Shown here in pieces: positions 58,001-64,000 of a stretch of 64,000 nucleotides of DNA (position 1 is the stretch's first letter; every line of letters begins with the position of its first letter). Source of the stretch: Cryptomeria japonica (lineage: Eukaryota > Streptophyta > Pinopsida > Cupressales > Cupressaceae); NCBI RefSeq assembly GCF_030272615.1, contig NC_081411.1, forward strand, positions 213,935,654 to 213,999,653, read 5' to 3'. The notes under the pieces are model-generated. The model was not told where the DNA came from, made no database searches, and was given only the letters and a program-made list of their open reading frames with translations. Made by a program: the position numbers and the translations under genes.

Positions 58001-60669
58001 AGTGAAAAGAAGTTGCATTCAATGATCAATTATAAACATGTAAAAGATTATTTTAAACTAAAAAATTAACTAGATAACATTAAACCTCTTATGAAATATT
58101 GATGATTTTCTATAGAAAAATCATCAAAGAAGAATATTGTATGCAAAATATATGCTCACTTGTATTTTGAAAAGGAAAGACTAACTTTGGTTGATTATAT
58201 CTAAATTTAATCTAAATAAGTGGCCTAATCCACAATGTCCATCTCACAACCATCATTCCAATGATTTCAAAAATGAAAACTAAATAAAGCTAGAAAAATA
58301 TATTAATGTTTTACTGCATGTTGGCATTTTTGGAAATTGCAAAGGGGAAGAGCAAGTAGCTTGGCCAAGTGATTAAAACCTTGTTAATTATTATTTTTTA
58401 ACCAATAAATAAAATACAATTAATTATTAACAAAATTTAAGATGTGGAAAAGTGAAAACACAATCTAGAAAGTGCAAATCCACACAAGTGCATGGATTGT
58501 AAAAGAAAGTTCCTAAAAAGTGAGTTTTTAAAGTTTAAAATATTGTCTTGCACCAAAACTATAGACTATTATATATGTGAATTCATTTCTCATCCATTCT
58601 AGACATAGTTGTGACATCCATCCTAGGAGGGTCTTATGCAAATTTGATTTTTGAAGCCTCTTGAAAAGACATGCAACTAGTGAGAGAAGAAACACACAAA
58701 ACACACTCATAGGTCCAACAAAATTTAAAGGTTATTATGTTCATGTAGGGCTTACAAAAAAATGTAAGCATATAAATTGGAAATTAAGAAATATAACAAA
58801 CTCAAAAATAAAAGAAAAACTCAAATCTAATTCCTCTAAGACCAATTATCTTACTACAAATATCAAAAGAGAAACATGTTACTTCTCCTTGTTTGGGATG
58901 TGGATGTTAAATATTTATGACACAAAACTCTATTGATGATTGATTTGTCTTTTATAGAGTAGAATTGCATAAGATGTTCACTTGTGAGAAGATAATTATA
59001 AATTATTTAATTTATTTTTTGATGAGGAGGTTGCTAATTTGAAGAATGAGCTAATTGATTAGATGAAAATAAAAATTAAATATAATATAAAAATGAATAA
59101 TTAGCTCCCATTTAATTAAACAATAAAATATTAATTAATTTAATTGATAAATAAAAACTAATAATAATGATGTGATGAATGGTTAATAGTATTTAATGGA
59201 TGATAAATGATAATGATTAATGTGATGAATATTTAATTAATGGTAACGATAAGAGGAATATTTTAGTATCTACAACCATCTAATGCTCCATCACCTTGAG
59301 GAGGTCTCAATTCATGATGTATAATTCCTCATGCATCAAATATATGACAATTATTATTAGATTTAATTAATAATTTATCATTTAAATTAGAAATAGGTAA
59401 ATATAAAATATTTTCAATGCATGTCTTGGTACTTTTAGCCTTTAAAACATGAAACATTTCTTTTTTTTCTCAAATAACCATGTGATTGATATGAAAAAAC
59501 TAGCACATGTCTTCTCAAGTAGGTCAACAAAAGTAGTTGTAGATTTATTGTTCAAAGCACATGCTTTAGTATTATCATTATTCAACACATTGTCATGCTC
59601 AACTTTAGGAAATTTTTTTTATGATAGCCTTACCTACTAAAGTGATTGAGTGAATGCTTGGGAGGGCCATTGGGTATATCTAATGAAGGTGTAGAATCTG
59701 ACTCCTTGTGACTATTTTTAATGATATTAGTCTTAAACCAATGGTATATGTTCTTGTTCATATATTTTTTTGTTTATCTTGATTATCCATTTTATAGCTA
59801 AACCAATTGGATACTTTACCTCTCGATTTCCTTCACTTTTTGTGTTAGTTTTTTCTTCATTCTTAACTAAAAAGAGTGAATTTATAACTTGATTTGACTA
59901 GTTATTATCTTCTTCATTTGAATAATCATCATCAATTGACCAACAATACTCTATTATGTCTAAAACTTGATTGTAGTTTCGTGAGAGTTAGTATGGGAAA
60001 TAAATTCTATACATGATTAAATATTGACCATATTGACCCAAAATTGTCTATTAAAAGTGATTAATCTAGTTCAATATAGATGTTGATTATAAAATTTGAT
60101 TATTATTATTGACATAGTTTATTGAATGAGGTATTTGTAGCTGATTACAATCATGTGATAAGTGATTAGAATGTCAAATTCTTTAAAAAATTGCAAGAAA
60201 CAATAATTATTTGATGAAAGGAAGATGTAGTAATGCTCACAAGTGGAGTATGGTAGACTATCGAAACAAAAGAGAAATTTAGAGGAAAAATACTAGCAAG
60301 AATATTTTATGAGGAAACATTTACAGTATTAGAATTATTAGCAACATAAGAACTTTGCATAGCCTATAATCTCTCCATCCTTAATTTTTAAGTCTTCTAG
60401 TCTATCTACCCAAGTTTTGATATTAATGAACTCTTTTAACAATTCCTCATCAGTCTAGGCTTGAATTCCTAATAAGAAATATTCTAAAACATAAAATAAA
60501 TATTTGCATTTGTAAATTGAGTTTTACCAAATGCATGGGCATATAGTCTAACATATGGAGATGTATTAGGGACAATATGTACATTTTGATGACTAATATG
60601 TTGACTAGCATGCATATTGATACTTGGAAAATTAAATTGATCACATATCTTTTAGATATTGGTATCTCT
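55026..60669. other. Long spacer without recognised gene
   Basis: A GC-richer patch at about 55915-56030 (gtgcctccctagtgggcttt, then ctagggggtagtgcacctcg) looks like a dispersed repeat. Elsewhere the sequence is AT-rich, with open frames of 60-114 codons (for example 56514-56858) that show no recognisable family. Nothing is supported as a gene. Confidence 0.4.
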
Positions 60670-62620
60670 TGTTGGGAATGCCACAAGACATCATTTTTTG
60701 GCTCATGCCAAATCCACTCATTATTAAAATATGTAATTTATCCCACTTTGCATGGGGAGAAATGCATGCACAATTTTTGCATGAAGTTAAGAATATGATG
60801 TATAAATATAGTTTTTTCATGTTAAGTTTGTAATTTATGTATGGAGCTGCATGATAAGTTTCTAAAATTTATAGAAATGAATCATTGTGTCAAAGACCTC
60901 TATTTAATAAGGTTATTGCAATTATTTATTTGTCTCTATTCTGTTCTTAGATGATCAATTCATGTTATAGAATGAATCAACAAAAGATTAGTTTGTGTAA
61001 TTATTACTGTACATCATTTATGTGTTTTATTATTTCTTTATTTCGTATCAAAGAAATTTTGAGAATGTTATTTAGGCTCAATAATTTGTAAAAGAATGAG
61101 ATTGTGGGAGGTTGAAGAGACAACCAAAACATTGAATAAATTGTTAGATTCAATCATAACTGAAGATAAAAAGATTGTTGTATTTTTAGAGTCTAAGAAA
61201 GATCGTTAGTGTGAAGTTGAATTAATCTCCTTCAACTAATTAAAGTTAGTGGTGAACAAAGAAATATCATCATTCATGTTTATAACATATCTATCAAGTA
61301 AAGTGCAAGTTGCTTAGTGATAGCTAGCATGGAGATTCAATGACAAAGGTGGAATTGTAAGTTGAAAAAACCATTATCAAATTTAAAGTTTTTTTGCCAC
61401 TATTTGGTTGTAGGATATCAAAAGAGATCTCAAATTCATAAATGTTATAGTTTGAAAGCAATCACCAAGTCAAGACCATCACTAGTGAAGGAAATATTGC
61501 ACTCTAAATTTCTTGAAAGAAGGTATCTTTAGTTTAAAATCTATATAAATATTTTTAGTTGTTGCTTGTAAAAACCATTGACAAACTAGACAATAGATCA
61601 TTTAAAAAAAAGAAAAGTGTAGAAATTAGAATATCCAAAATCACCTAGTCAAAGTGTGAAGATACCACCACAAATCAATATTATTCCCAAATCCTATTTT
61701 TGGAGAGATCGTAGTAGAAGAAAAAAGTGAGAATAAATTACAAGGTTAAGTCATTTTTGTTTGATTGATATTTCCAAGATCTTGCCAAAGAAATTATAGC
61801 AAGGAAGCCATGGGCTAAGGAAATCACTCAATTGGCATTGTCCAAAGGTGAAATTGATTGTAAAAAAGAAGAGATCAAGGTCAAAGTGAAGTTTTCATAT
61901 CAATTTAAAAGAGGAATAAACATTTTTTCATAACCTCATGTTTAAAGAGAAGTTTCAACCCTTAAAGTTTGTTTAAAAATTTATCTAGTCAAAAAGAAGA
62001 TTAGGCATAATCTATCAAGTTTAAATCCATCTCAAAGAAAGGTGAAGACCACAATTTGTAAGGAAGTGAAATCAAATCCTTTAAAAATGCCATAGTGTTT
62101 TTGTCAAAATAAATTGAATTCAGGCTTTGTAGGAGAGAAAGTGTGGACCCTTGAAGGAGTAATAGCTAGGTAAAATGCAATCTAAAAGGAGATCACCACA
62201 CCATAATAGGCACTATGGTAGGACAGAAGCCCACACAATTCAAAAGAAGAAATGAAGTCAACCATATATGTTATTGAGAGGAATAGTTGGTTTTGTGTTG
62301 AATCAATTAGTGGCTGAAATTAAGGGGGAGATTATTGGAATATTTAATTGCTTCCAATTCACATGAGAAAATCTCCATGCACATTTTTTGCATGAAGTCA
62401 AAAAAAGGATGTCTAAACATAGATTTTGTATGTTAAGTTTATAATCTGCATTGAGTTGCATAATAAGTTTTAGAATTTCTAGAATCAGTTTGTTGTATTA
62501 AATACCTCTATTTATTGAGAAATTGTATTTTATTCCTTGTCTCTGATCATTTGTTTAGTTGATCCTTGATCAGGTAATCAAGAACTTTTTGTAATTTTTG
62601 AGATTGAATAAAAAAATCTT
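60670..62620 (+). mobile_element. Short LTR element without recognisable pol
   Basis: Sequence at about 60750-60970 (gcatgcacaatttttgcatg, atgttaagtttgtaatt, gacctctatttaat) recurs in altered form at 62378-62580 (catgcacattttttgcatga, tatgttaagtttataat, atacctctatttattg). The second copy is preceded by a polypurine tract (aagggggagat, 62321-62332), so the copies are LTRs. The left one probably starts at TGTTGGGAATG 60670, the right one at 62333 (TATTGGAATATT). The inner 1.3 kb has no reverse transcriptase or integrase motif. Confidence 0.55.
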
Positions 62621-64000
62621 GTATGTTCAAACCAATTCTCTTTTCACTGTAGAAATTTCTATGTTTTCTAATTTGTTCACTTGTCCCTTTTTTCTCTTTT
62701 TCCTTTCTCCATCATGTAATTGTAATAAAAAAATCTACTTGTCCCTTTATGTTTATCCTTTTATGATTTGATGGTAATCCATAATCCATTCCAATGACCT
62801 CACTTTTGAACAAGTAGATAGGATATCACCACATTTTACAGAGTCTAGCTTCCATGCCTCCAACGACATTTCTTGTCTCTCTTTTCATCACATATCTCTT
62901 GCCTCTCAATTTTACCACAAATTTTAACTCCTTTCTTACACCATTCTTTTTGCCTTCCTTCTCTTCAAACTCTCCCAAAACTAGTCAAAATCACATTTTT
63001 TTATGAGACTGAGGGTGAAGGACTGGATCTTCTACACCAATTAACCATCAATGTAATATTTTCTTCTCAACAAAAGGTTGTTCCCTCTTTTTAGCATGAA
63101 TCTCCTCTCAATCAACTATGCCCATGCCTTTGTATTCCTACACCATGCTCTTCTACTTGCACAACCATTCCAACCATACCCATGCCATTCCTATTAATAT
63201 CGAGCTATCTCCTTTATCTCCTTTCTCATTTTATTTGTATTTTGTTCCTATCCTTTGAATGCTAGAAACATATATTTTGTGAGATACTATCTTATTTAAT
63301 GTAACAATTTCTATTTATACATTGAAATAGTACTTGATATAAACAATTAGTGTCATATTATGAAATGCAAATTTTAATCAAATTTATTTATTGTATGTCA
63401 TTCTAATATTTATTATCTATTGAATGACTACAAAGTATTAACAAATATTATTATTTTGATTTGTTAACCTTCATATATAAACAATGATAAAAACACTTCA
63501 AAATAAATTTTATATTCATGAAGCTTTTATTATAGACAACTTCAATTTTTGATATCACCAACTATGTATCTATTGGACATTAGAAAGCATGCCAAAAGAA
63601 CCCCACAAATCAAATTTTTTAGAAGGGTTATATATATATATATAGCGAGGTGTGTATTTTTTTAATAATATATATATATTTTTAAATGAAGTCATTAAAT
63701 TATTATATTAGAAGCTGCTTGATTTTGCCCATGACAATTTTTGTCGTTCCATGTCACATTACTTTTTTGAGTAGAGTTCTTTTAGGAACAACTTAAATCA
63801 CACACATTAAGCTTATAGTGTGTGGGGTTTAAGGCTGGCCCTTTGGCATTGTTGTGTTATGACTTAAAAACTTGAGAAGCCCCTAATATTTTTTAATCTA
63901 GGAAGTTGTGAACCCGATTCTTATATGAGCAATACTTGTGTGTTCATAGTGTCATGTCAGAGTTTATGGAGGATCTATCAAAGATCATACATTGTTTCGA
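62621..64000. other. AT-rich spacer with short AT microsatellite
   Basis: A (TA)n run lies at about 63631-63645 and another near 63668-63680. A 73-codon frame at 62873-63094 has no recognisable family. No gene supported. Confidence 0.4.

Overview
This is nuclear plant DNA, most likely from a gymnosperm such as a conifer; that guess is an inference. Genes have GT-AG introns, and AT-rich spacers are packed with old, broken retrotransposons of several classes (L1-type LINEs, Ty1/copia, a Ty3/gypsy relic), fold-back elements and long CT microsatellites. No rRNA, tRNA, organellar or bacterial gene was recognised.

Left arm (1-14.1 kb): a minus-strand LINE running off the left edge, a pentatricopeptide-repeat relic, a 5'-truncated LINE bounded by a 22-bp target duplication, a 5'-truncated plus-strand kinase pseudogene (7411-9889), a more decayed kinase relic, and a LINE-like tail.

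Gene cluster (14.1-28.7 kb): two BAHD acyltransferase pseudogenes lie in a tandem segmental duplication. Each is followed by a relic of kinase exons 4-6 and a small unrecognised reading frame; the second unit also carries a solo LTR. Next come a possible small secreted-protein gene (23841-24227) and, tail to tail with it, the one convincingly intact large gene of the window. That gene (24701-27810, minus strand) has ten exons whose phases all agree and encodes about 720 residues: a helical N-terminal region rich in short hydrophobic segments, a linker and a non-RD protein kinase. Its upstream region has tandem 69-bp repeats each carrying a W-box core, two CGCG boxes and a tandem 124-bp repeat. 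It looks like an immune-type kinase gene with at least four decayed relatives nearby.

Repeat-rich right half (28.7-64 kb): an inverted pair of SINE-like repeats; a large CT microsatellite; an element with 25-bp terminal inverted repeats (32308-39825) that has been split by a degenerate 6.3-kb LINE; a 188-bp hairpin MITE; a degenerate copia element joined to a truncated second one (three LTRs, 45378-54210); a compound CT minisatellite next to palindromes; and a short LTR element (60670 to about 62620). No intact host gene was found to the right of 28 kb.
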